Source: Candidatus Firestoneibacteriota bacterium (GTDB taxonomy: Bacteria > Oederibacteriota > JAAXVQ01 > JAUVAV01). Taken from it: a stretch of 9,950 nucleotides of DNA. Positions 1-7,800 of this stretch are shown in pieces. How positions within the stretch are numbered: the first letter of the stretch is position 1; the number at the start of each line of letters is the position of its first letter. Made by a program: the position numbers and the translations under genes. The stretch is from positions 1 to 9,950 of the forward strand of contig DAOVYW010000072.1 in the NCBI GenBank assembly GCA_030635415.1, in the 5' to 3' direction. The notes below the pieces were generated by a model. It was not told the DNA's origin and did not search any database. It saw only the letters and a program-made list of their open reading frames with translations.

Positions 1-3000
1 CGGCTCTTCGCGGCCTGGGTCCACTCGGGCTTGCCTCCGGAAGCGGCTAAATCCTGATAAACCACGTAAGCCGGACCCCACTGCTGGGTCTCTTCGTACA
101 ACGCGCCCAATTTCGCCAAGGCCGTCAAGCGGTAAACCCCGTTCTTGGGCCGCAGCAGACGCATCTTCTCAAAGTTCTTGGCCGCCTCGGTTTTATTCTC
201 CAATTGAATATAGGCATCAGCAATGGAATAAAGCATTTCGGCTTTTTGTTCAGCGAATTCTTTTTTCCCGATCATTTCCTGGTATATTTTTATCGCAGAC
301 TGAAAACGTTTTTCTTCCTGGTAGGTATTGGCAATCTGCATAAGGGATTCTTTAGCCTTGGGATCTTTGGGATACCGCTTATAGAACTCGGTATAAGTAT
401 CTATTGCCTGCCGCCATTTTTTAAGCCTTTTATAGCACAAGGCAATATTATAAAATGCGTTGGGAGCGTAATCCGTCTTGGAATCCAAGTCTACAATAGA
501 CTGGTAGACCTCTATGGCCTCCTCATAATCTTCTTTGGCAAAATAAGCGCCGCTCAGGCGGAAACGAATATCCGGCGCTAATTCATGAGTGCTGAAATTA
601 CGAATAAAAGCCCGGTAATTCCGAATGGCCTTATCGCGCTGCCCCAGTCCTTCATAGGCCACTGCCATATAATACTGAGCGTTGGGCAGGAGTGAACTCT
701 CCGGATAATCGGCTATGAGCTGCCGGAAGGCTGCTATCGTCTGTTCCATGTTTTTTTCCTGGTAATATATCTCCCCTACCCGGTAGAGGGCGTCGATGGC
801 CAGGCGGCTGCGGGGGAATTTCCTGACAAATTCCATCAACTGGGGAACCGCATCGGCTGAGGCTCCCTTGCGATAAAAACTAAGTTGGATTCCCTCCATG
901 GCGTCCTTGACCTTGGGATCCTCGGGATAATCGTTAATAAATTTTTTATACGCCGCAATCGCCTTGTCATCCTGTTTGGCGTTATAATAAGCCTGGGCGA
1001 TATGAATCTGCATCTCTTTGCGATGAGTATTCTGGTCGTCCGGCCACTGATTGAGCAGGCGATAGGCGGCAATCGCATCGTCGTATTTCTGGGCCTTAAA
1101 AAAAGTATCTCCCATCCGGTAAGCCGCTTCCGGGGCCTTATCGCTTTTTTTGTAATAAGTAATCACTTTTTTCCAGGCATCAATGGCATTGGCGTAATAC
1201 TCCAGCTGGTAATAGGCTTGACCGGCATAAAAAAGAGCGTCTCCGGCTTCAGGCATTTTGGGATTTTCCTTGGTAAAACGCTCGTAATTCACGATCGCGT
1301 CTTCGTATTTTTTACTGTTGAAAAATCCGTGCGCCAGCATCAGGGAACCGTAAGTTTTCAGTTTAGCCGGAACCTCCCCGCTTTCCACCAGATCCTTGGC
1401 GATTTTACGGGTCAGACGGTACTTGTCTAATTCGAAATAACTGTAAGCCAAGCCTAATTTAGACCAGTTCAAAACCGGCGAATCCGAAAAATTCTCCACG
1501 ACTTTTTTAAACTGCCCGGCGGCTTGGGAAAACATTCTCATGTGATAGTAAGCCTCACCCAGATAAAAATAGGAAAGCGAGCGCCACTTGCTCTTGGAAG
1601 GCGGAAAATTCGCGGCCAGCACCTTGAGAATATAATGGGTGGTGGAAATAAGCTGTTCATACTGCTGGGGAATATAAAAAGCCATTTGTAAAGACGCCAG
1701 GGCGGCGTCGGAAATATCAGAATATTTATACTTCATTAAAATGCTTTGATAGATGGGGATCGCCTGTCCGTACATCTCCTGTTTGAAGTAGCTGTTCGCC
1801 AGCAGATAAGTAGCCAGCTGCACGTTCTCGTGAATGGGATAAGTAGTCAGAAACTGCCTAAAAGTTTTTATAGCTTCCGGGACACGGCCGTGACGCAGCA
1901 TGGACCAACCCGCTTTGAATTTCGCGCTGCCGGCGACGTAGGTATTGGGATATTGGTTCACAGTTTGATTATACGCCGTGATCGCCTCTTCCGTTCGTTC
2001 CAGCTGGCGCAGGCACTCTCCTTTTAAATACATCGCGTAACTCGCCAGACGGGAGCGTTCGGTTTCCGCCAACTGGATTTTAAAATTCTTCAGCGCCGAG
2101 GTAAAATCCTCCTGTCGCATATAACAAACGCCCAATTTATACAGAGCATGGGCGCGATATTTTGAAGTCGGATAGGCCGCCAAAAAGGACTGGAATTCCT
2201 TGACCGCCACGGAATAATTCCTGCCCTTGTAATATGTATCCGCCTTGCTGTAAGCCGCGTCCAGCACGAAGACGGAATCAGGATGCTGCTGTACAATTTG
2301 CTTAAACTTCGCTGCGGCCGGAAGGTAGCGGCCCAGATTTTCAAGACAGCGGCCTTCATAATAAAGCGCCGCATCGCCCTCCACGTTCTGGAAATACTGC
2401 AAAGCCTGGGCGTACTGCTGGTTATGGTAATAAACCAGGCCCAGAGGCATTTTCACTTTTTTTTCCTGCCGGTAATAAGGAAAACGCCGGGTAAGCCGCT
2501 CAATGGTAGAAGCGGCATTGCGCCATTTCCGGCGCGCGATGTGACACAATGCCTGGCCGTAATAAGCCTCGGCCTTTAAAAAAGAACCGGGATACTTTTC
2601 CAGGAAGTTTTGCCAAAATTTAAGCGCGCCTTTATAATTCTTTTGATTATAAGCGCACTCACCCAGACGGTAGGCGGCGGAAGGGGAAAAATGCTCGTTG
2701 GGGTACTGCTTGAGAAATTCCTGGAAAGACTTAGCGGCCTTTTCATAAAAACCCTGTTGAAACCGGGTTTCCGCCGCCATATACAAAGCCCGCGGCGCCC
2801 TGGGCATCCTGACAAACTGCTTGTAATATCCGTACCATAATCCCGGCAGGCTCTTGTCCTGGGGATCGGCAATCGTGGCTTCAAACGCATCCTGCCAAGC
2901 CTGCTTGGCAGCCTTTTCTTTTTCCAGATTAACTGCCCAGCCGGTGCTTGCTCCTGCCGCATACATTACCAGTCCAGCCAAGACCATAAGGAAATTTGCT

Positions 3001-3011
3001 TTACCCGGCAT
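1..3011 (-). CDS. Long secreted TPR-repeat protein (3' end outside window)
   Basis: The frame is open from ATG at 3011 to the window edge, giving 1003 residues without a stop, so the C-terminus is missing. Residues 1-26 form a Sec signal peptide: a lysine near the start, a hydrophobic core (FLMVLAGLVMYAAGA) and likely cleavage after GWA. There is no lipobox cysteine, so a soluble periplasmic or loosely membrane-associated location is likelier than a lipoprotein. From about residue 65 the chain is a run of some 25 helix-turn-helix units of 34-38 residues, with motifs such as AAYRLGECAY, ALYKLGVCYM, ALYRVGEIYY and helix ends like FLKQYPN or LIADYPES. This is the TPR pattern of BamD/CpoB-like periplasmic scaffolds. 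I see no catalytic domain, so the role is inferred to be protein-protein interaction. A Shine-Dalgarno AGGGGAG (3016-3022) lies 4 bases before the start, which supports the start choice. It follows the PorV-like gene after 101 bases and may have its own promoter. The exact partner is unknown. Confidence 0.93.
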   Translation of the reverse strand, partial: MPGKANFLMVLAGLVMYAAGASTGWAVNLEKEKAAKQAWQDAFEATIADPQDKSLPGLWYGYYKQFVRMPRAPRALYMAAETRFQQGFYEKAAKSFQEFLKQYPNEHFSPSAAYRLGECAYNQKNYKGALKFWQNFLEKYPGSFLKAEAYYGQALCHIARRKWRNAASTIERLTRRFPYYRQEKKVKMPLGLVYYHNQQYAQALQYFQNVEGDAALYYEGRCLENLGRYLPAAAKFKQIVQQHPDSVFVLDAAYSKADTYYKGRNYSVAVKEFQSFLAAYPTSKYRAHALYKLGVCYMRQEDFTSALKNFKIQLAETERSRLASYAMYLKGECLRQLERTEEAITAYNQTVNQYPNTYVAGSAKFKAGWSMLRHGRVPEAIKTFRQFLTTYPIHENVQLATYLLANSYFKQEMYGQAIPIYQSILMKYKYSDISDAALASLQMAFYIPQQYEQLISTTHYILKVLAANFPPSKSKWRSLSYFYLGEAYYHMRMFSQAAGQFKKVVENFSDSPVLNWSKLGLAYSYFELDKYRLTRKIAKDLVESGEVPAKLKTYGSLMLAHGFFNSKKYEDAIVNYERFTKENPKMPEAGDALFYAGQAYYQLEYYANAIDAWKKVITYYKKSDKAPEAAYRMGDTFFKAQKYDDAIAAYRLLNQWPDDQNTHRKEMQIHIAQAYYNAKQDDKAIAAYKKFINDYPEDPKVKDAMEGIQLSFYRKGASADAVPQLMEFVRKFPRSRLAIDALYRVGEIYYQEKNMEQTIAAFRQLIADYPESSLLPNAQYYMAVAYEGLGQRDKAIRNYRAFIRNFSTHELAPDIRFRLSGAYFAKEDYEEAIEVYQSIVDLDSKTDYAPNAFYNIALCYKRLKKWRQAIDTYTEFYKRYPKDPKAKESLMQIANTYQEEKRFQSAIKIYQEMIGKKEFAEQKAEMLYSIADAYIQLENKTEAAKNFEKMRLLRPKNGVYRLTALAKLGALYEETQQWGPAYVVYQDLAASGGKPEWTQAAKS

Positions 3012-3015
3012 AATA

Positions 3016-3022
3016 CTCCCCT
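3016..3022 (-). promoter_or_regulatory. Ribosome binding site of the TPR gene
   Basis: AGGGGAG on the minus strand, 4 bases upstream of the ATG at 3011. It is the strongest Shine-Dalgarno match in the window. Together with the signal peptide directly after this ATG it fixes the start of the TPR gene. Confidence 0.7.
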
Positions 3023-3044
3023 TTGAAAATTTAATTTCTATTTA

Positions 3045-3074
3045 ATTTTACCGCAAAGGTATAAAAAATGTAAA
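3045..3074 (-). promoter_or_regulatory. Candidate sigma70-type promoter for the TPR gene
   Basis: On the minus strand, TTTACA (3069-3074) resembles a -35 box and TAAAAT (3045-3050) a -10 box. Each differs from consensus at one base, and they are 18 bases apart. Transcription would begin near 3038, leaving a leader of under 30 bases that contains the ribosome binding site. The 101-base gap is strongly AT-rich compared with the genes on both sides, so chance matches are easier here. If real, the TPR gene can be transcribed apart from the two upstream genes. Confidence 0.4.
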
Positions 3075-3112
3075 GTAATTAAAGGATATTTTTAAAATCC
3101 CGCCTCAAACAA

Positions 3113-4360
3113 TCAGTCAAGCTCAAGTCCGCCTTCCCCGCCCAGCGGAACCGCGCTCTGGATTTTAACAGACTCGATATTTGATTTAATGACTTTGCCG
3201 TTGGAATCGGTAATAATCAGCTGCGAACTGAAATTGCCGTCCGGAGCGGGCAATCCCCGGTCATCCTTGCCGTTCCATACGATCTGGTTGGGCGGATTGT
3301 CTTCCCCGGAATAGGTGCGTACGATATCCCCGTTTTGATCTTTAATATTCATCTCCCACTCCTGCACGAGATATTTTGATACCGCGATCACGGCAAAAGT
3401 CGTGGTTTTCCTAATGCCCACGGGCGAGAAAATCTTGGGCGTAGCCTTAATACCGACCTCAAAACCGCCGAACGAATACCCGGCCGAGATTTTATGGGCC
3501 AATCCCAGGGGCTCAATACTGGTGGCATAATCCAGGGTGATATTCCTGTATTTCCCGCCTACCCCCACATGTACCCGCATCTCGTCATCCAGGCCGGAAC
3601 GAACAAATGCCATATCCTCATATACGTTCAGTTCACCGCCGACTTTCCACTTAATTCCCTGGTTGCCGAAGGATTTACTGATATCCGCGTCCAGCAGAAG
3701 ATCTTCATTAAAAAGTTTACCGGCCAATCCCAGGGTAGCACCGCCAAAAAAGGTATCGCCCAGCACCTGGGGCGAGAGCACATTGTTAAAATAAAATCCG
3801 ATTTGAAATTCCGGTATCAGGCTGTATATCCCTCCAAGGTCAATACCCACCCCGGTTCCGCTATGGCCAAAAATATCTTCATATATCACCTTGATATTAG
3901 CTCCGGCAGTTATATTGGGCCTGATATCCCGCGCATAGCTGAAATAGAAAGCGCCCTGGCTAACAGCGTCGGAAATGCTCAGAGGATTGTAGTTTTCATC
4001 CCTGACATCGAAGCCCGTGGAATGAAGAAAAACCAGACCTATGCCGATATGCCCAAACTCCGCGATCGGCATGCTAAAACCAAAAAAATCAAACATGGTA
4101 TCCTCAAAAAGCATAACATGCTGCAGTCCAATCCGGATGGGATTCTGGGTGGCCAGACCGGCCGGGTTGTAAAATATCGCGGCAACGTCATCCGCCAAAC
4201 CGGTCATGGCACCGCCCATGCCGGCCGCCCGCGCGCCGATATCATAACTCAGATATTCGCCCGGCAGTCCGTGATCGCCCGTTTCGGCCCATACCGCGCC
4301 TTGATTCATGGCGAATAAAATTATGGCCGCCGTTAATATTAACCGGATTTTCTTTAACAT
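3113..4360 (-). CDS. PorV/PorQ-like outer-membrane beta-barrel protein with FlgD-like C-terminal domain
   Basis: A complete 415-residue protein, ATG at 4360 to TGA at 3113-3115. Residues 1-25 are a signal peptide (LILTAAIILFAMNQG core, cleavage after AVWA). Residues 42-69 carry the family signature GARAAGMGGAM followed by LADDVAAIFYNPAGLA, shared by PorV/PorQ (UPF0164) and FadL-type barrels. Residues about 70-330 are alternating amphipathic strands rich in Gly and aromatics (GHIGIGLVFLH, GAFYFSYARDI, FQIGFYFNNVL), as in a barrel of roughly 14 strands. Residues about 335-390 form a FlgD-like Ig module with VWNGKDDRG (around 361-369) and PAPDGNF. In Bacteroidota, PorV shuttles type IX secretion cargo to the surface; PorQ acts in the same system. 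Transport of the upstream giant protein is an inference from neighbourhood. The weak Shine-Dalgarno GGGTGA (4367-4372) is 6 bases before the start. A FadL-like transport role is the main alternative. Confidence 0.88.
   Translation of the reverse strand: MLKKIRLILTAAIILFAMNQGAVWAETGDHGLPGEYLSYDIGARAAGMGGAMTGLADDVAAIFYNPAGLATQNPIRIGLQHVMLFEDTMFDFFGFSMPIAEFGHIGIGLVFLHSTGFDVRDENYNPLSISDAVSQGAFYFSYARDIRPNITAGANIKVIYEDIFGHSGTGVGIDLGGIYSLIPEFQIGFYFNNVLSPQVLGDTFFGGATLGLAGKLFNEDLLLDADISKSFGNQGIKWKVGGELNVYEDMAFVRSGLDDEMRVHVGVGGKYRNITLDYATSIEPLGLAHKISAGYSFGGFEVGIKATPKIFSPVGIRKTTTFAVIAVSKYLVQEWEMNIKDQNGDIVRTYSGEDNPPNQIVWNGKDDRGLPAPDGNFSSQLIITDSNGKVIKSNIESVKIQSAVPLGGEGGLELD
3116..3358 (-). other. FlgD-like Ig domain at the C-terminus of the PorV-like protein
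   Basis: Residues 335-415 follow the last barrel strand. WEMNIKDQNGDIVRTYSG is a first strand pair of the FlgD-Ig kind, then IVWNGKDDRG, then PAPDGNFSSQLIITDSNGK. The WNGK-D-G core and the following 'dG-x-[FY]' strand match the end of the giant protein (WNGKNDNG then ANGGYICVIKA). A short acidic, Gly-rich tail (GGEGGLELD) ends the protein. A soluble cap on this barrel family is not present in classic Bacteroidota PorV as I know it. Confidence 0.7.
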
Positions 4361-4481
4361 ATCATTTCACCCGCTTTCCAGCCCGCACTTCAGGGCAGAA
4401 TTTCTGTGATATTTTGTGCTGTTTTTTCAATCCCACGAAAGCTGATATATGTCATCACCAGATGTAGGGGCCGGCCTCCTT

Positions 4482-4502
4482 GTCCTAAGCGAAGTCGAAG
4501 GA
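4482..4502. repeat. Short dispersed repeat, CTTCGACTTCGC type
   Basis: The minus strand reads CTTCGACTTCGC (4489-4500) flanked by TCCT/AGGA arms (4483-4486 and 4499-4502). This resembles a widespread short environmental-genome repeat that gives the spurious peptide LSEVEG when translated on the other strand, as it does here. It lies inside the 95-bp element, so two repeat types appear combined. Confidence 0.5.
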
Positions 4503-4532
4503 TGTGCGGCCCTTGATGTTAAACCAAACTGC

Positions 4533-4554
4533 GGGCGGCCACGGGGGGCCGCCC
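4533..4554. other. Perfect GC-only hairpin after the giant gene
   Basis: GGGCGGCC (4533-4540) and GGCCGCCC (4547-4554) are perfect inverted copies with a 6-base loop. In the minus-strand transcript the hairpin starts 8 bases after the TAA of the giant gene and could protect the 3' end or slow polymerase. The bases after it in that direction are not a U-tract, so a classic intrinsic terminator is not supported for the minus strand. In the plus direction TTTTTT follows (4559-4564), which would fit a terminator, but no plus-strand gene ends here. Confidence 0.55.
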
Positions 4555-4562
4555 CTACTTTT

Positions 4563-4856
4563 TTATTTCTCTTTATACACACCGATCTTGAAGCGGTACT
4601 TTTCCTGATCATTAGCCTTGATCACGCAGATGTAGCCGCCATTGGCTATGGTCACACCGTTATCATTCTTGCCATTCCATAATATAGAATTAACCCCGGC
4701 ATGACCGCCTTGGGAGTCTCCAGCCGGGAATTCGGTTTGCCACACCAGATCTCCCATCAAGGTATAAATCAATACCTTGACCTCTGAATCCGTCTCCAGG
4801 GGATAATCAATATGGGCTGACTCTCCCCGGAGCGGATTGAAAGGATTGGGGTAAAC
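4563..4856 (-). other. FlgD-like / type IX-like C-terminal domain of the giant protein
   Basis: The last 97 residues start with VYPNPFNPLRGESAHIDYPL, the common 'YPNPFNP' opening of C-terminal FlgD-Ig and Por-secretion-like domains. KVLIYTLMGDLVWQT (the 'v-iYd-lG' strand), SILWNGKNDNG, ANGGYICVIKA and a basic end KIGVYKEK follow. Domains of this form end many secreted proteins in FCB and candidate-phylum bacteria and act in export or surface attachment where studied (type A/B CTDs of Bacteroidota). The sorting role here is inferred. Confidence 0.85.
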
Positions 4857-7800
4857 TCCACCGTCACTGGTAACTGTCACGGACATTATCAATTGGCCCA
4901 CAACGCCTTGGACCGCAGCCTGGATAATATGCTGAAGGTTCTGGGCACCGGCATAGAAGGTCGAGTAAGCCGTGCCAACCGCGCTGGTGGTAAGGGATTC
5001 CGGCGCTCCCAGAGTACTGGAAGTTAGTTCTTGGTCCAGGATTAGCATGCTTAGGACTTTGCTTGAAACCGGGTTGTTATTGGCATCATAAACATCGGCA
5101 TATACCCGCGCTTTCTGGTTGGCCTCGATTTGATAGTAGGTCTGACCGGCCTGCTCGTAAGAAATAGTATCCGCCCGCATCTCGATCCTGGTCGGAGCCG
5201 AGGCCTGAACCCTAATCTCGGGCGAGAACGCCATATCCGGATCTTCCGAGCCGGCCGCGTCCCGAACCCGGATATAAATATTCTCAGCCTGGGTATAGGT
5301 CTGATTCTCTATATCGGCAACGCCTTGGAAAGTTCCTCCCGTAGTCTTACCCAGGATTCCGGTTGCCGGGGTTGGCGGACTGCCAAGATCCAGCATTGGT
5401 TCCATTACAAAAGACTGGGCAGTGGCGACAATCTCACCAGTACCGGTATACCTAACCTCCACGCACATGGTAAAAGTATTGGGACAGGCCTCAACATACA
5501 CCGGGGTATTATCCTCAAAAGCCACGCCCTCTACCAGGACCGCGAATTTGGTCTCGCCGGCTTGAACAATTCTCACCACGGCCTGAGACTTGTCAGGATC
5601 ATCACCGTCGCAGATGCCGGAGTCTATTTGATCCGAGGGTTTTAAGCTGCGCGGTCCCTCAGTGCGCTGCTGGCAGTTGAACCAGGCCCGGCCGCCGGAG
5701 AGCACTGATTCCAGATAGGATGAAGAGTAGGGTTCGGAATTGGAATTGAGGTCATCCGAATTCAGGCGGATAGTATTATTTGCCGCGGTTGGCACAAAGT
5801 TACCAAAAAGATCCGCAGCCTGCACAGTTACAACAAAATAAGCGCCGGCAAACTGGGCGCTGCCATTATAGGCATTCATCGCAAAAGTAGGATCCGTGGG
5901 CGTAACCCCGCTGTACCACCCGCCGAAACCTACCGGATTTATTCCCGTGCAATTGGTATTCCCGCTCCCCTCTACTGCTACCAACCCGGGCGCCAATACC
6001 TGGAGCCCATGGAAAACATTGGGATTTACAGTTATATAGGGCGTAGTGCCATCTGCGATTGCGGTTAGAGTTGTTGCAGCCACTGTAATAGTTGTGGTCG
6101 GGCTCTCATTGTCCCGGGTGTGGAAGGCAAACATGCCGCTGAAATTCGCATATCCATCAGTTGGCTCGACATTGTCATTCCCAGGATTGTAAGCAAAGCG
6201 GTCTGTGCTGGTCATGCTGACTTCCGTATCCGGTTCCTTGACCATGTTGCCGTATATATCGCAGGAATAGGCTTGCAGGCCAATATTCACACCAGCAGTC
6301 TGAGCGCCGGGCATGCCGAAATTGTTAAATACCGAGGCGCTGGGAGGCGGCGGAGAGGCGGGGTAATTCGTTCCATAGGGATCGATATAAGTTCCGCCGG
6401 CTCCGGGAGTATCCGGCGTATTCATGCCGGTTATAATGGGCACCAGCCGGGCATAACTGTCCGGGTCGACTGTAAAATTGGGTGATTGACCGCTCCTGGG
6501 GCCCGCGCCGAAATCATTAGTGGCAGTAATGAATTGGCCCGCGCCGGTTGCTTTCTTGTAGCAGTAGACCGTGGGATTGGATACGCCTTCCTGCCATTTA
6601 GTGGCTTCCAGAGTGCCGACCTTGACCGGCCAGATGCTCTTGCTGCCAATATCCGTATTAACCGTTATATCCACGCTCTCATAGGTGGCCATGGGCGAGG
6701 CGCCGTTAATGGAATCCAGGGTATTGCCGTAAGCATCTATGGCCGTGACGGTTATGTCATGGGGTTGGCCGGCTATCCAGATAAGCTCTTCCATATGCAG
6801 GGTGAATCCTTCTCCCGGCTCAGCATGCTTGATTGGCACGCGGTTCTTGTTCACACCCAGTTCATAAGGGGTCTCGCCCGAGGCCTTGGTTACGCGGATG
6901 GACTGGCCGGCCTGGCCATAGACATTATATAAAATAAAGGAATTGCTGGCAGTATATACCCCTCCGGTTAAATCCACATTAACTGATCCGCCGCTAAAGC
7001 TTTGCGCTCCCAGCTCAGCCGGATACGGATTTCCATCACTGCACTCAATGGTAATCTGACCGTTGGCATCGTAGGGCGCCGCGGTTTCCGTAACCTTGTT
7101 CCAGTACTCATCGCAGAGGAAGAACTCGATCTTGGTAATTGCCTGGCCGGCCGTCTGAATGGCAGGCTGACCCTGTACCCCGAACTCGTCCGCCGGGTCT
7201 ATATCAGGACTTATACCCGGCTTATAATCCATGCCTCCGGACTCCACAATCAGGAGCCGGTCCGGCAGGGCCGGGACTACTGAAAAGTTCGTACTACCTT
7301 CTACCAGCGATCCAAAAACCACGCTGAAATTATTACTCTGTGTGGGATGCATATTAGCCCGGTAAAGAGTTATATTCCCGGCCCAGACTCCGGCAGTGAA
7401 GGTAACTGAGATCGGACTGATAGCGCGCAGGGTATCATCATGATCCAGGGTACTCCTGAGCTCAGCACTTCCATCAAAAGTAGTGGCAATATCATCTGCG
7501 GCTTCATACGCGGTTATGGTAACCCAGTTCGGTATGCCGGCTGTCCACAGCGCGGGCATCGCGAGGCCATTAGGTTCAATAACAAAATAATCCAGCGCGA
7601 AGGCATAAATAGTATAAGGCGTTAAATAAGTATTCACGCCCTGGGTAAGACAGTCAATCGTGATAGTAAAATCGGCATCTATTAATATAGTAATATTTAT
7701 CCGCTTCATGCCGCCTTCCAGGGAATTGTTGGCAGGACCGGTATCTTCTTCATCTATATTAGGGGAAATAATGGATTGGTTGGGTAAAGATGTAGTGGTA

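Larger units (their letters stand above)
4464..4558. repeat. 95-bp interspersed repeat with imperfect terminal inverted repeats
   Basis: The left end reads GTAGGGGCCGGCC (4464-4476) and the right end GGCCGCCCCTAC (4547-4558). They are inverted copies differing by one extra C on the left. The GC-rich ends contrast with the AT-rich sequence on both sides (ATGACATATATCAGC below, TTTTTTATTTC above), so it looks like an inserted unit in the gap between the giant gene and the PorV-like gene. GTAGGGGC-GGCC ends recur, in my recollection, as short palindromic repeats in many uncultured bacterial genomes. No coding capacity is credible. Only one copy is in the window, so mobility cannot be shown here. 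Confidence 0.6.

Noticed and set aside
885..1430. 181-codon plus-strand frame opposite the TPR gene
   Set aside because: The hydrophobic Phe/Ile/Val-rich peptide is what the complement of Lys- and Tyr-rich TPR codons gives; the minus frame is intact with regular TPR periodicity.
3084..3100. Weak hairpin GGATATT/AAAATCC after the PorV-like gene as an intrinsic terminator
   Set aside because: Only AT-rich pairing with a mismatch, and no clean U-tract directly after it on the minus strand.
3494..4318. 274-codon open frame on the plus strand opposite the PorV-like gene
   Set aside because: It is the antisense shadow of a gene with clear family motifs and a signal peptide; its peptide has no recognisable domain and no upstream ribosome binding site.
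4396..4406. 11-base palindrome CAGAATTTCTG upstream of the PorV-like gene as an operator
   Set aside because: Short, single copy, and no convincing promoter near it; the TTGAAA at 4425-4430 has no -10 box at suitable spacing.
4427..4682. Small open frames on both strands across the repeat element (4427-4612 minus, 4449-4682 plus)
   Set aside because: They translate the repeat itself (LSEVEG-type and Arg/Pro-rich peptides), overlap the end of the giant gene and have no ribosome binding site.
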